Positions 33,468 through 42,193 of a stretch of DNA of 64,000 nucleotides are shown piece after piece. The translations under genes and the position numbers were made by a program. The stretch is from Clostridia bacterium (lineage in GTDB: Bacteria > Bacillota > Clostridia > Christensenellales > Aristaeellaceae), in assembly GCA_017447185.1 (NCBI GenBank), contig JAFSOC010000039.1, forward strand, positions 1-64,000, in the 5' to 3' direction. Position 1 is the stretch's first letter, and every line of letters starts with the position of its first letter. The notes below the pieces were generated by a model. It was given only the letters and a program-made list of their open reading frames with translations. It searched no databases and was not told the origin of the DNA.

Positions 33468-34358
33468 ATGAAAAGAAAACTGGAAATTTCCGAACTGATC
33501 TTCAAGATCCTGAGCTACCTGTTCCTGACCATTTTCGCGCTGATGTGCCTGTACCCGTTCATCTACGCCATTGCCGCCTCCGTCAGCGGAAGGCACGCGG
33601 TGGAATACGGGCAGGTGGTGCTGCTTCCGAAGGACGTGCAGTTCGACGCCTTCAGCCGGATGTTCAACGACAACATGTTCTGGAACTCCTACTCCAACAC
33701 CCTGTTCCTGACCATCTACGGAACCATCTGGGCGCTGGGGGTGGCCATCCTCGGCGGATACGCCCTGAGCAAGAAGCGGCTGCTGTTCCGCAAATTCTTC
33801 AACTTCTTCCTGGTTTTCACCATGTGGTTCGCGGCGGGCATCGTGCCCCAGTACCTGAACTACCTGGCGACCAAGGACGTGTTCAACTCCATCGGCATTA
33901 CGGACGACAAGTGGCTGGTGGTCATTGCCATGGGTATGGCGGCCATGAACATCATCCTGCTGCGGAACGCCTTCGAGAACGTCCCCAGCGAGATTGAGGA
34001 AGCGGCCATCGTGGACGGGGCCGGGGAATTCCAGGTGCTGAGCAAGGTATATATCCCCATGAGCAAGAGCACCATTGCCACGGTGGCGCTGTTCTTCGCA
34101 ATCAGCCGGTGGAACGGATATTTCTGGGCCAGGCAGATGATCAGCAACCAGAACGAGCATCCCCTCCAGGTTTTCATCCGGCTGAAACTGGAACAGTTTA
34201 CGGATCCGGAGGCAATGGCCGGATGGAACGAGGTGTATGCGTCGGACAGCGTGATCTACGCCCTGATTGTCTGCAGCATCGTCCCGATCCTGATTATTTA
34301 TCCCTTTATCCAGAAGTACTTCGCCAAAGGCACGAACGCCGGCGGTGTGAAGGAATAA
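33468..34358 (+). CDS. Sugar ABC transporter permease, LplC/YtcP-like
   Basis: The ATG at 33468, with GAGGAGGGG upstream, gives 296 residues. Six membrane helices are visible, starting FKILSYLFLTIFALMCLYPF. The EAA loop is EIEEAAIVDGAGEFQVLSKVYIPMSKS. The C-terminus IIYPFIQKYFAKGTNAGGVKE is the hallmark of the CarB/MalG-type second permease. It forms the translocation pore with the LplB-like partner. The binding-protein gene follows 32 bases later with its own strong ribosome site. Confidence 0.92.
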   Translation: MKRKLEISELIFKILSYLFLTIFALMCLYPFIYAIAASVSGRHAVEYGQVVLLPKDVQFDAFSRMFNDNMFWNSYSNTLFLTIYGTIWALGVAILGGYALSKKRLLFRKFFNFFLVFTMWFAAGIVPQYLNYLATKDVFNSIGITDDKWLVVIAMGMAAMNIILLRNAFENVPSEIEEAAIVDGAGEFQVLSKVYIPMSKSTIATVALFFAISRWNGYFWARQMISNQNEHPLQVFIRLKLEQFTDPEAMAGWNEVYASDSVIYALIVCSIVPILIIYPFIQKYFAKGTNAGGVKE

Positions 34359-34390
34359 AAAGTTTATATTTTAAAAAGGAGGATACCCCA

Positions 34391-36454
34391 ATGAAGAAAC
34401 TGCTTTCCCTCGTCCTGGCCCTCGCGATGTTGCTGAGCGTTGCCTCCGCACTCGCAGAGACCGAACTGCGCATGGCTACCGGCTACAACAGCCCTGCGAC
34501 AGGCATTGCCTTTGACGCGGAAACCATCGGCGAAGGCAAAACCCTGAAGGCCAACGGTGTGACCTACCATACCGGCGACCTGAAGCCCACCTGGGCGGCA
34601 CTCGAGGAAATCCTCGGCGTGAAGTTTGTGAACCTGTACCAGGGCAACAACACCACCAAGGAGTTCGAGTTCTGGAAAGACCGACTGAACGAGGTGGACA
34701 TGGTGAGCGGTACCGCCAGCACCCTGACCGAGTACGGCGAGGCCGGCAGCATCGTAAACCTGGCCGAGCACTTTGACGACCTGCCCCACTTCAAGGCCTA
34801 CCTGGATGCGAATCCCATCGTCCGGCTGTCCGTGACGGGCAACACCAAGACCGGCGCCATCTACTTCAGCCCCTACTTCGACGGCGTGGACGACATCGAG
34901 CGGATGCCCCTGATGCGGGTGGACTGGGTGGAAAAACTGCTGAACGGCGAAGGCGAATTCACCGCGGAAGCCTGCCTGGACATGCCGGCGTTCTTCTATG
35001 AGCCCTATATGCCTACCAGCGGAAAGATCGAAATCGAAACCCCCAATGCCGAAGGCACGGCGGTTGAAATCGTCACCAAGGACTACGACGCCTACGGCAA
35101 CATCGTGGAAAAGATGAACGCGACGGAAGGCCTGAACGGTGTGTCCGCGGTCAACATGCTGCGTGAATACATCGACAAGACCTACAACGGATACTATGGA
35201 ACCAACCGCGCGGACCTGTTCATCGGACAGAACGCCGCGTGGGACGCGGACGAACTGGTGGCCCTGCTGCGCTGCGTCGTGACCAATGCCAAGACCCTGA
35301 ACGGAACGGACACCATCGCGGGCCTGTTCAGCCGGGAAGACAACAACAACCAGCGGAGAGTGGACATGTACCGCCTGGCCGGCCACCTGTTCGGCGTGCG
35401 CGGCCTGGAATCCCGCCAGGATTACCTGTATGTGGAATCGGACGGCCTGCTGCATGACGCCCGCCAGGAAACTGCCACCTATGAGGCACTGGCCCGGATG
35501 TACGACATGGTCAATGAAGGCCTGATCTCCCAGGACTTCGTGGACAGCGCTGAAATGAACAGCGGCAAATACCTGGAAAACAACATGGGCTTCATGAGCT
35601 ACGACTACAACCAGACCCAGACCATCATGAACGACACCAAGCTGAGCGGCATTGAAGGCGCGAAGTACATGGCCGTCATGGTTCCCGTGGCCCGCTGGTA
35701 CGATGGCACCGACGAGAACGGCGTGTACATGCGGTTCACCGAATCCTGGCGCTCCGTGAAGACGGACGGCTGGGGAATCTCCAAGGCCGGCGTGGAAGGC
35801 GACGAAGCGAAACTGAAGGCCGCCCTGGCCCTGATCGACTACGCCTACTCCGACGAAGGCATGATCCTGATGAGCTACGGCCCCAAGGAATTCATCAAGA
35901 CCAATGAGGACGGCAGCTATGTGACCTTCCTGTTCAACGGCAAGGAAATGCCCGTTATCGCGGACGAGACCGCCGCGGACCTGAAGGAACTGGAAAAGGG
36001 CAACTACACCAACTTCGCCCGGAAGTGGCTGGGCTCCACCCTGAGCTTCGTCAAGAGCCAGGCCTTCGAATACCAGTGCACCAACGAGATCGGCAAGGAA
36101 GGCGCGGGTCGGATTTCCGTGGCCATCGGCCTGGGCACCATCAAACACCCGCTGCTGGAGCTGGCGGAGAATCCCTGGTACACCTCCTTGCCCACCGTGC
36201 TGCCCAACACCAAGGTGGAAAATGATGAACTGAACACCTTTACGGAACTGACTGCCAAAGGAAAGTTCAACCAGGGCAAGGACGGCGAGAATATGTTCGT
36301 GAACATCATCGTAGCCGGATTCGCCGACGAAGGATTTGAAGATCCGGTGGCGGCTGCCGAGACCGTGGCGGACGCCTGGCACGGATTTGACTACCTGCTG
36401 CTGAAGCAGGACGCCTGGCAGCGCCTGCAGGATTACTACGATTCTCTGAACTGA
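34391..36454 (+). CDS. Extracellular solute-binding protein for oligosaccharides, no lipobox
   Basis: The product has 687 residues, large for a binding protein but usual for LplA-type oligosaccharide receptors. The signal peptide is MKKLLSLVLALAMLLSVASA, with likely cleavage after ALA. There is no cysteine at the +1 position, so it is not a standard lipoprotein. The mature part is a two-lobed type 1 SBP (TWAALEEILGVKF, and YAYSDEGMILMSYGPKEF near the C-terminal hinge). It should capture pectin oligosaccharides outside the cell. AAAAGGAGG is a strong ribosome site, and a GC-rich hairpin follows the gene. Confidence 0.92.
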   Translation: MKKLLSLVLALAMLLSVASALAETELRMATGYNSPATGIAFDAETIGEGKTLKANGVTYHTGDLKPTWAALEEILGVKFVNLYQGNNTTKEFEFWKDRLNEVDMVSGTASTLTEYGEAGSIVNLAEHFDDLPHFKAYLDANPIVRLSVTGNTKTGAIYFSPYFDGVDDIERMPLMRVDWVEKLLNGEGEFTAEACLDMPAFFYEPYMPTSGKIEIETPNAEGTAVEIVTKDYDAYGNIVEKMNATEGLNGVSAVNMLREYIDKTYNGYYGTNRADLFIGQNAAWDADELVALLRCVVTNAKTLNGTDTIAGLFSREDNNNQRRVDMYRLAGHLFGVRGLESRQDYLYVESDGLLHDARQETATYEALARMYDMVNEGLISQDFVDSAEMNSGKYLENNMGFMSYDYNQTQTIMNDTKLSGIEGAKYMAVMVPVARWYDGTDENGVYMRFTESWRSVKTDGWGISKAGVEGDEAKLKAALALIDYAYSDEGMILMSYGPKEFIKTNEDGSYVTFLFNGKEMPVIADETAADLKELEKGNYTNFARKWLGSTLSFVKSQAFEYQCTNEIGKEGAGRISVAIGLGTIKHPLLELAENPWYTSLPTVLPNTKVENDELNTFTELTAKGKFNQGKDGENMFVNIIVAGFADEGFEDPVAAAETVADAWHGFDYLLLKQDAWQRLQDYYDSLN

Positions 36455-36494
36455 CCGGGACATTCTCTGGCGGTGAAATGAACTGACCGGGATT

Positions 36495-36525
36495 GCTCCG
36501 CCTGCTCTTCGCGGGCAGGCGGAGC
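36495..36525 (+). terminator. Hairpin after the binding-protein gene
   Basis: GCTCCGCCTGC (36495-36505) and GCAGGCGGAGC (36515-36525) form a perfect 11-bp stem with a 9-base loop. No U run follows. It probably acts as a partial terminator or 3' stabiliser that keeps SBP mRNA more abundant than the genes behind it. Confidence 0.65.
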
Positions 36526-36555
36526 CGTCCCTTCACAGATCGGAGGAAGAGCCAT

Positions 36556-37158
36556 ATGTACAAAAAGCAAATGAAAATACAGAAAATCGTCTGCCTCCTG
36601 TGTGTCGCAGCCGGCGTGCTTGTGTTTCTGTATGCCCTTGGAATGATGACCGATCTGTACGACATGCTGTATACCATGATTCCCGATCCCTCGGATCCGT
36701 CCAGCACGAAAGTGGAGGGAGCCATCATTTACTACGATATGCAGGGATTCAACCGGACCCTGCTGCGGGCCGGCATCGGGCTGATCCTGCTGGCGGTGGC
36801 CCTGCTGGTTACCAATACGCATACCCGCCGCAGATACTATATCGCGAACTATATCGCCGTCGGCCTGTTTTCCGCGGGCAGCATCACCGCTGCCGTATGG
36901 GCCCACGGCCAGATCGCGGCTTACAAAACCCAGTACCTGACAACCGTTGACTTTGAAAACCTGCAGCGGCGCCTGAGCCGCGCGGGAACCTATACGGATT
37001 CCACCTTCTGGTTCGACATCCACCTGGTTGTCTTTGCCGTTTTGCTGGTGGTGACCGTATTGCTGATTCTGAATACCCTGTGGAAGATACGTCTGATGCA
37101 GCAGGAAAAAACGCTGGTTGCCCAGGGGCAGGCAGCGGGAAAGGCGGTGTCCGCATGA
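36556..37158 (+). CDS. Four-helix membrane protein of unknown function (first of four)
   Basis: The ATG at 36556, with CGGAGG upstream, gives 200 residues. Helix 1 is VCLLCVAAGVLVFLYALG, followed by a 35-residue external loop with PDPSDPSSTK. Helices 2 and 3 lie around residues 70-115 and helix 4 is HLVVFAVLLVVTVLLIL. The C-terminal tail is cytoplasmic and basic. No family recognised. It sits between the binding protein and the first ATPase and overlaps the next membrane protein by 4 bases, so it is coupled to it and likely part of the transporter unit. Confidence 0.75.
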   Translation: MYKKQMKIQKIVCLLCVAAGVLVFLYALGMMTDLYDMLYTMIPDPSDPSSTKVEGAIIYYDMQGFNRTLLRAGIGLILLAVALLVTNTHTRRRYYIANYIAVGLFSAGSITAAVWAHGQIAAYKTQYLTTVDFENLQRRLSRAGTYTDSTFWFDIHLVVFAVLLVVTVLLILNTLWKIRLMQQEKTLVAQGQAAGKAVSA

Positions 37159-37673
37159 ACGATACGCGAATAACGGAAGAACGCCTGGAGGATAAGGTTT
37201 TCCTGCGGAAAGACCGGATGCGTTATATCAAGAACACGGCATCCTCCCGGCTGGCGCTGCTGGCCATCCTGTTCAATGTGCTGTTCTTTGTCAGCATTTA
37301 TAAATCAGACGTGGGCTCCTATTACTATACAATCCTGATCGGAGCATCCATTCTCTATAACCTGGTTTTCATGCTGCTGGTTTTCCTCTCTTCCGAAGGC
37401 GTGAAGCAGTATAAAAAGAGTTATTCCCTGCTCCTGGCCATCCTGGGGATCGGGCAGATCGTCCGCATTTTCATCATTCCTTTGAACGCGCATTCCACAG
37501 AAATCACGGTGAAAAAGGTGACTTCCATCGTGATGGGGGACGCGCAGTTTACCCGGACAGTGATTTACCTGGCTGTTTCGGCTGCCTGCTGCCTTGCGGG
37601 TGCGGCCATTAACCTGAAGAAGAGTATGACGCTCAAGGCGCATATCGCCTCCCTGGGCGGGCAGAGCAAGTAA
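37155..37673 (+). CDS. Four-helix membrane protein of unknown function (second of four)
   Basis: The product has 172 residues. The ATG at 37155 overlaps the previous stop (ATGA). A charged N-terminal 25 residues (ITEERLEDKVFLRKDRMRY) precedes four membrane helices, of which ALLAILFNVLFFVSIY and LVFMLLVFLSS are clear. The last 15 residues are polar. No homologue recognised. The ATPase gene follows 11 bases later. The conserved-looking order of paired membrane proteins around an ATPase suggests accessory subunits, but this is inference from context. Confidence 0.75.
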   Translation: MNDTRITEERLEDKVFLRKDRMRYIKNTASSRLALLAILFNVLFFVSIYKSDVGSYYYTILIGASILYNLVFMLLVFLSSEGVKQYKKSYSLLLAILGIGQIVRIFIIPLNAHSTEITVKKVTSIVMGDAQFTRTVIYLAVSAACCLAGAAINLKKSMTLKAHIASLGGQSK

Positions 37674-37684
37674 GGAGGCGGACC

Positions 37685-38758
37685 ATGGCGGAACTGAAGC
37701 TGCAGCATCTGGATAAAATCTATGACAACAAGGTACAGGCCGTCTTCGATTTCAATATGGATATCAAGGACGGCGAGCTGATCGTTCTGGTGGGTCCTTC
37801 CGGATGCGGCAAGAGTACGACGCTGCGGATGGTGGCAGGGCTGGAGGACATTTCCGCCGGGCATCTGCTGCTGGACGGGAAGGATATTACACAGACGGCG
37901 GCCAAGGACCGGGACATGGCCATGGTGTTCCAGAACTACGCGCTGTACGGGCATATGACGGTCTATGAAAACATGGCTTTCTCCCTGACGCTGCGGAAGG
38001 AAGACCCCAACGTCATCCATAAAAAAGTACTGGCGGCAGCGGAAATCCTCGGGCTGACCAGCCAGCTGAACAAGAAACCGGCACAGCTTTCCGGCGGACA
38101 GCGGCAGCGGGTGGCCATGGGCCGCAGTATTGTCCGCAATCCGAAGGTGTTCCTGTTTGATGAACCGCTGAGCAACCTGGACGCCAAGCTGCGGGGCGCC
38201 ACCCGGCGGGAAATCCTGCTGCTGCACAAGCGCCTGAAGGCTACGATGCTGTATGTTACCCATGATCAGACGGAAGCGCTGACTCTGGCGGACCGGATTG
38301 TCTGCATGAGTATGGGACGGGTGCAGCAGATCGGTACACCGCTGGAGCTGTACGATTCACCGGCAAATCTTTTTGTGGCGGGATTTATCGGACTGCCGCC
38401 CATGAATTTCTATAATGTCCTGTTTGAAGATGGCACGCTGAAGGGGAAAGGGTTTGCCGTCGAGCTGGACGGAGAAGAAAAGGATCTGCTCGGGAACTGG
38501 TATGGGAAGGAAATCGTGTTGGGGATCCGGCCGGAGGACCTGGAAGAAGGCGGCGAGCTTCCGGTAAAGGTGACCATGAATGAGAACCTGGGGATGAATA
38601 CGCTGGTGAACGGAACCCTGGGGGACGGAAACCGGATTGTGGCCAAGCTGCGGGGCTGGAAGGAATTCCGGAACGGAGACACGGCCGGCCTGAAGTGCAA
38701 GCGGAAGCATTTTTTTGACAAAGACACCACGAACGCGATCCGGAAGGAGGAGTGCTGA
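37685..38758 (+). CDS. Sugar ABC transporter ATPase, MsmK/UgpC type (first copy)
   Basis: The product has 357 residues. Walker A is GPSGCGKST, the signature LSGGQRQRVAMGRS, Walker B VFLFDEPLSNLDAKL and the H-loop VTHDQTEAL. The C-terminal OB-fold/TOBE regulatory domain of about 110 residues (GIRPEDLEEGGELPVKV) is that of MsmK/UgpC ATPases, which energise several carbohydrate importers. It lies 11 bases after the second small membrane protein. A second ATPase of the same type lies 3.4 kb further on. Confidence 0.93.
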   Translation: MAELKLQHLDKIYDNKVQAVFDFNMDIKDGELIVLVGPSGCGKSTTLRMVAGLEDISAGHLLLDGKDITQTAAKDRDMAMVFQNYALYGHMTVYENMAFSLTLRKEDPNVIHKKVLAAAEILGLTSQLNKKPAQLSGGQRQRVAMGRSIVRNPKVFLFDEPLSNLDAKLRGATRREILLLHKRLKATMLYVTHDQTEALTLADRIVCMSMGRVQQIGTPLELYDSPANLFVAGFIGLPPMNFYNVLFEDGTLKGKGFAVELDGEEKDLLGNWYGKEIVLGIRPEDLEEGGELPVKVTMNENLGMNTLVNGTLGDGNRIVAKLRGWKEFRNGDTAGLKCKRKHFFDKDTTNAIRKEEC

Positions 38759-38760
38759 TC

Positions 38761-39324
38761 ATGGCAAAACAGCCCACGAAGAAACCGGAATTCCTTCGGA
38801 AAAAGCTGGTTTCCCTGAAACGCAAACCTCAGGCGATTGCGCTGGTGGTCCTTCTGGCAGCCTTCGTGTATTACAGCCTGAACATGACGAAAATCAGCAA
38901 TACGACGGCGCGGATCCAGGGGCAGGGCATGGGACTGGCCGGATTCGTCACCATGCTGTTCTCAACCCTGAGCCTGGTTTGTTTCCTGCGGACTTTCCCC
39001 CACAGGAAGAAGACGAATATTCCCATGCTGGTGCTGACATTCCTGATGCTGGGCGTGATTATTTTCGCGGACCTGTATTACAGCGGAGTAGTGTATAACG
39101 CCATTCACCGGGAAGCGGATCCGATTGCCTCCACCGGGCAAAGCCAGTATATCGCGGATTCCATCGGGATTCTCCGGACCCACTGGATCCTGGTGGCGGC
39201 CGGTGCCGCCCTGACTGCCCTGCTGCCCCTGTACACCCCGCTGATCCGGAAGATCAACACTTCCGTGGAGGTGGAAGGCAATGAGGAAATGGGCGTCATC
39301 GATATCAGCGGTGAGGACGCGTAA
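38761..39324 (+). CDS. Four-helix membrane protein of unknown function (third of four)
   Basis: The ATG at 38761, 10 bases after AAGGAGG, gives 187 residues; a GTG at 38752 is too close to the ribosome site. A basic N-terminus (KKPEFLRKKLVSLKRK) precedes helices AIALVVLLAAFVYYSL, FVTMLFSTLSLVCFL, MLVLTFLMLGVIIFA and LVAAGAALTALLPLYTPL. An external loop of about 30 residues follows helix 3, and an acidic tail ends DISGEDA. No family recognised. It overlaps nothing and follows the ATPase by 2 bases. Confidence 0.75.
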   Translation: MAKQPTKKPEFLRKKLVSLKRKPQAIALVVLLAAFVYYSLNMTKISNTTARIQGQGMGLAGFVTMLFSTLSLVCFLRTFPHRKKTNIPMLVLTFLMLGVIIFADLYYSGVVYNAIHREADPIASTGQSQYIADSIGILRTHWILVAAGAALTALLPLYTPLIRKINTSVEVEGNEEMGVIDISGEDA

Positions 39325-39327
39325 TCC

Positions 39328-39960
39328 ATGAGCAGGAAAAGCCGTAAAGCGGCACCGGAAGAACAGCGGAGCGCAGCGGAGTATTACCAGCTGAACACCC
39401 GCGCCATTGAGGATCTGGTGACAGCCGATGAAAGCAACAGTCCGAAGGTCAGCGAGGAGGAACTGCGAAAGTACCGGTCCGGGCCGAAGATCCGCCTGCG
39501 GGACGGGGTCAAGGCCGCACTGATCAAATGGTGGTTCGCGGGGGCGGTTTGCTTCTTCTTTTTCTGGGGACTCGGGATCATGATTCCCAGCCTGGAAAAC
39601 CAGATGATCGTCCTCGGAATCGGCCTGGGCTTGGTGACAGACCTGCTGGTGAACAATATTTTCCGCTATTACGCGAAGACTCCCGGGGCCAACGACCGCT
39701 GGATCATGGTGAGGCACAAGGGTGTGGCCGGCATGGCGATGAACCTGCTGTACGCCTTTATCCTCCTGGGGCTCGTGGTGATCACCTATGACATCATCAA
39801 CCGGATTGCCGTGGGCATTACCGGTACGTCGGATACGGTGCCGGTAGGGGTCGAGCCGATTCTTTTCGGATTCCTGACCATGGGCTGGGATCTCCTGCTG
39901 CTGCAGGCCCGGAAATGGATCCGGCAGATTGTGGATGACGCGAAAAAACAGGCGAGGTAA
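39328..39960 (+). CDS. Four-helix membrane protein of unknown function (fourth of four)
   Basis: The product has 210 residues. A 65-residue charged cytoplasmic N-terminus (SRKSRKAAPEEQRSAAEYYQ, then EEELRKYRSGPKIRLRDG) precedes membrane helices such as WWFAGAVCFFFFWGLGIMI, MAMNLLYAFILLGLVVITY and PILFGFLTMGWDLLLL. The tail is basic. It is 3 bases after the previous gene and 3 bases before the GH105 gene. No recognised domain. Together with the three related-looking neighbours it flanks the first transporter ATPase. Confidence 0.75.
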   Translation: MSRKSRKAAPEEQRSAAEYYQLNTRAIEDLVTADESNSPKVSEEELRKYRSGPKIRLRDGVKAALIKWWFAGAVCFFFFWGLGIMIPSLENQMIVLGIGLGLVTDLLVNNIFRYYAKTPGANDRWIMVRHKGVAGMAMNLLYAFILLGLVVITYDIINRIAVGITGTSDTVPVGVEPILFGFLTMGWDLLLLQARKWIRQIVDDAKKQAR

Positions 39961-39963
39961 CAC

Positions 39964-41097
39964 ATGCACGAAATGATCGGGAACTACATCCTGGAACTGA
40001 TCCGCCGCAGCACGCCCCGGCGGACCGCCTGGAACCTGGAAAAGATCCGGGAAGACCGGGATGTGAACTGGAATTATATCGACGGCTGCATGCTGACGGC
40101 CCTGAACGCCATGACGGAGATTACCGGGGACGACAGGTACGCCGCCTTCGTGGAGGAAGTGGCGGACAGCTTCGTGCAGGAAGACGGAACCATCGACACC
40201 TTCCGGCCGGAAAAGCACGCCCTGGACGATTACAACGAAGGCCGGATCCTGTTTCCCATGTATGAACGGACGGAAAAGGAAAAATACAAAAAGGCCGCCG
40301 AAACCCTGCACAGCAGCCTGATGGAGCAGCCCCGGACCGAAGAGGGGAATTTCTGGCACAAGGAGATCTACCCGGACCAGGTATGGCTGGACGGGACGTA
40401 TATGGCGCTGCCCTTCCTGGCAATGTACGAGAACACCTTCGGGAAGGGCGAGATCCGGGATATCATGGAGCAGCTCCGGACCGTGCGGAAAAGGATGCGG
40501 GACCCGGAAACGGGCCTGTACTACCACGGATACGACGCGAGCCGGAAGGCCTTCTGGGCGGATCCGGAGACGGGACTGAGCCGGAACTTCTGGCTGCGGG
40601 CCATGGGCTGGTACGCCCTGGCCCTGGCGGACCTGGCGGAGATTATTCCGAAGGGCATGGAGGAACGGGAGGAACTGGCCAGGACACTGCGGGAACTGAT
40701 GGAAAGCATCGCGCGGTACGCGGATCCGGAAACCGGGATGTACTGGCAGGTGGTGGACCAGGCCGGGCGGGAAGGCAACTACCCGGAGACCAGCGGCAGC
40801 GCCATGATCGCCTGCGCCATGCTGAAGGGCGCCCGGCTGGGACTGCTGGAGGAAAGGTTCCGGGAGCAGGGAAAGAAGACCTTTGAGGGTATCACGCGGA
40901 ACCATCTGGTAGTCCGGGACGGAATGATCGAACTGGACAATATCTGCCTGGTGGCGGGACTCGGACCGGACAGCAACCGCCGCCGGGACGGAAGCTACGA
41001 ATACTATATTTCGGAACCGGTGGTATCCAACGACGCGAAGGGCGCGGCCCCGTTTGTGCTGTGCTATACCGAGATCAGAAGAATCAGCGGCGAATGA
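39964..41097 (+). CDS. Glycoside hydrolase family 105, unsaturated (rhamno)galacturonyl hydrolase
   Basis: The product has 377 residues, an (alpha/alpha)6 barrel without a signal peptide. Typical YteR/YesR-like motifs are NWNYIDGCMLTALNAM, the Asp in DQVWLDGTYMALPF near residue 143 that hydrates the vinyl ether, and WLRAMGWYALALADL. It removes terminal unsaturated galacturonyl residues from imported oligosaccharides, feeding KduI/KduD. It lies between the fourth membrane protein and the second ATPase. Confidence 0.92.
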   Translation: MHEMIGNYILELIRRSTPRRTAWNLEKIREDRDVNWNYIDGCMLTALNAMTEITGDDRYAAFVEEVADSFVQEDGTIDTFRPEKHALDDYNEGRILFPMYERTEKEKYKKAAETLHSSLMEQPRTEEGNFWHKEIYPDQVWLDGTYMALPFLAMYENTFGKGEIRDIMEQLRTVRKRMRDPETGLYYHGYDASRKAFWADPETGLSRNFWLRAMGWYALALADLAEIIPKGMEEREELARTLRELMESIARYADPETGMYWQVVDQAGREGNYPETSGSAMIACAMLKGARLGLLEERFREQGKKTFEGITRNHLVVRDGMIELDNICLVAGLGPDSNRRRDGSYEYYISEPVVSNDAKGAAPFVLCYTEIRRISGE

Positions 41098-41122
41098 CAT
41101 GATTTCACGGGAGGCGGACCGG

Positions 41123-42193
41123 ATGTACATTGAACTGAAGAACATCAACAAGATTTACCCCAACGGTTTCCATGCCGTGCACAATTTCTGCCTGGAAATC
41201 GAAAAGGGCGAATTCATTGTGTTTGTCGGGCCTTCCGGCTGCGGAAAATCCACAACGCTACGGATGATCGCCGGCCTGGAGAACATCTCCAGCGGGGAAT
41301 TCCTGATCAACGGGGAGCGGGCTAATGAAAAAAGCCCCCGGGACCGGGAGGTGGCCATGGTGTTCCAGAGCTACGCCCTGTATCCCCAGATGACGGTGTA
41401 CGACAATATCGCCTTCGGCCTGACTCTGCAGGGAGTGGACGAGGACGTGATCGAGGAGCGGGTAAAGAAAACGGCGAAGATCCTGGGGCTGACGGACTAC
41501 CTGGACCGGCTTCCCCGGGCCCTGTCCGGCGGACAGCGGCAGCGGGTCGCCATCGGCCGGGCCCTGATCCGGAAGGTGGGCATTTTCCTGATGGACGAAC
41601 CCCTGAGCAACCTGGACGCCAAGCAGCGGGTGACCATGCGGGGAGAGATCGCCCAGATCCACCGGGAGACGGGGGCCACCACCATCTATGTGACCCACGA
41701 CCAGACGGAGGCCATGACCCTGGCGGACCGGATCGTGGTGATGAAGGACGGATACGTCCAGCAGACCGGAACGCCGTATGAACTGTACTTCAGGCCCGCC
41801 AACGTTTTTGTGGCCGGGTTCATCGGGGAGCCGCCCATGAACTTCGCGAAGGGAAAGGTGGAAAACGGCGCCATTGCCTTCGGGGACCAAAAGGTGGACC
41901 TGACGGGGGCGCGGCAGGACGCCGCGGCGCTGGAAGGAAAGGAAATCGTGTTCGGGTTCCGGCCGGAGGCGGTGACGCTGGAGGCGCGCGAAAAAGCCGC
42001 CCGGATCGACTGCCGGGTGGAGCTGACGGAGATGCTGGGGGACAATACGAACGTATATATCACCTGCGGCGAACAGCAGGCCATCCTGAAGGTGGACAGC
42101 CACGACACGCCGGAGACGGACGAAGCCCTCAGCTTCTATATCCCCTGGGAAAGTATGTACGTGTTTGACGGAAAAACAGAAGAAGCGCTGTGA
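41123..42193 (+). CDS. Sugar ABC transporter ATPase, MsmK/UgpC type (second copy)
   Basis: The ATG at 41123, with GGAGGCGG upstream, gives 356 residues. All motifs are intact: Walker A GPSGCGKST, LSGGQRQRVAIGRA, MDEPLSNLDAKQR, VTHDQTEAM and a C-terminal TOBE domain (GFRPEAVTLEA). It closely resembles the first ATPase of this locus but is clearly a distinct gene. Two ATPases with one permease pair suggest either a heterodimer or service to other importers. Its stop codon is directly adjacent to the stop of the converging GH4 gene. Confidence 0.93.
   Translation: MYIELKNINKIYPNGFHAVHNFCLEIEKGEFIVFVGPSGCGKSTTLRMIAGLENISSGEFLINGERANEKSPRDREVAMVFQSYALYPQMTVYDNIAFGLTLQGVDEDVIEERVKKTAKILGLTDYLDRLPRALSGGQRQRVAIGRALIRKVGIFLMDEPLSNLDAKQRVTMRGEIAQIHRETGATTIYVTHDQTEAMTLADRIVVMKDGYVQQTGTPYELYFRPANVFVAGFIGEPPMNFAKGKVENGAIAFGDQKVDLTGARQDAAALEGKEIVFGFRPEAVTLEAREKAARIDCRVELTEMLGDNTNVYITCGEQQAILKVDSHDTPETDEALSFYIPWESMYVFDGKTEEAL

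Noticed and set aside
34364-36463. A 699-codon minus-strand frame opposite the binding-protein gene
   Set aside because: Antisense shadow of a well-supported gene with signal peptide and ribosome site; no recognisable motif of its own.
38962-41151. A 729-codon minus-strand frame opposite the membrane proteins and GH105
   Set aside because: Shadow frame with no ribosome site or domain; the plus-strand genes have tight operon spacing and motifs.
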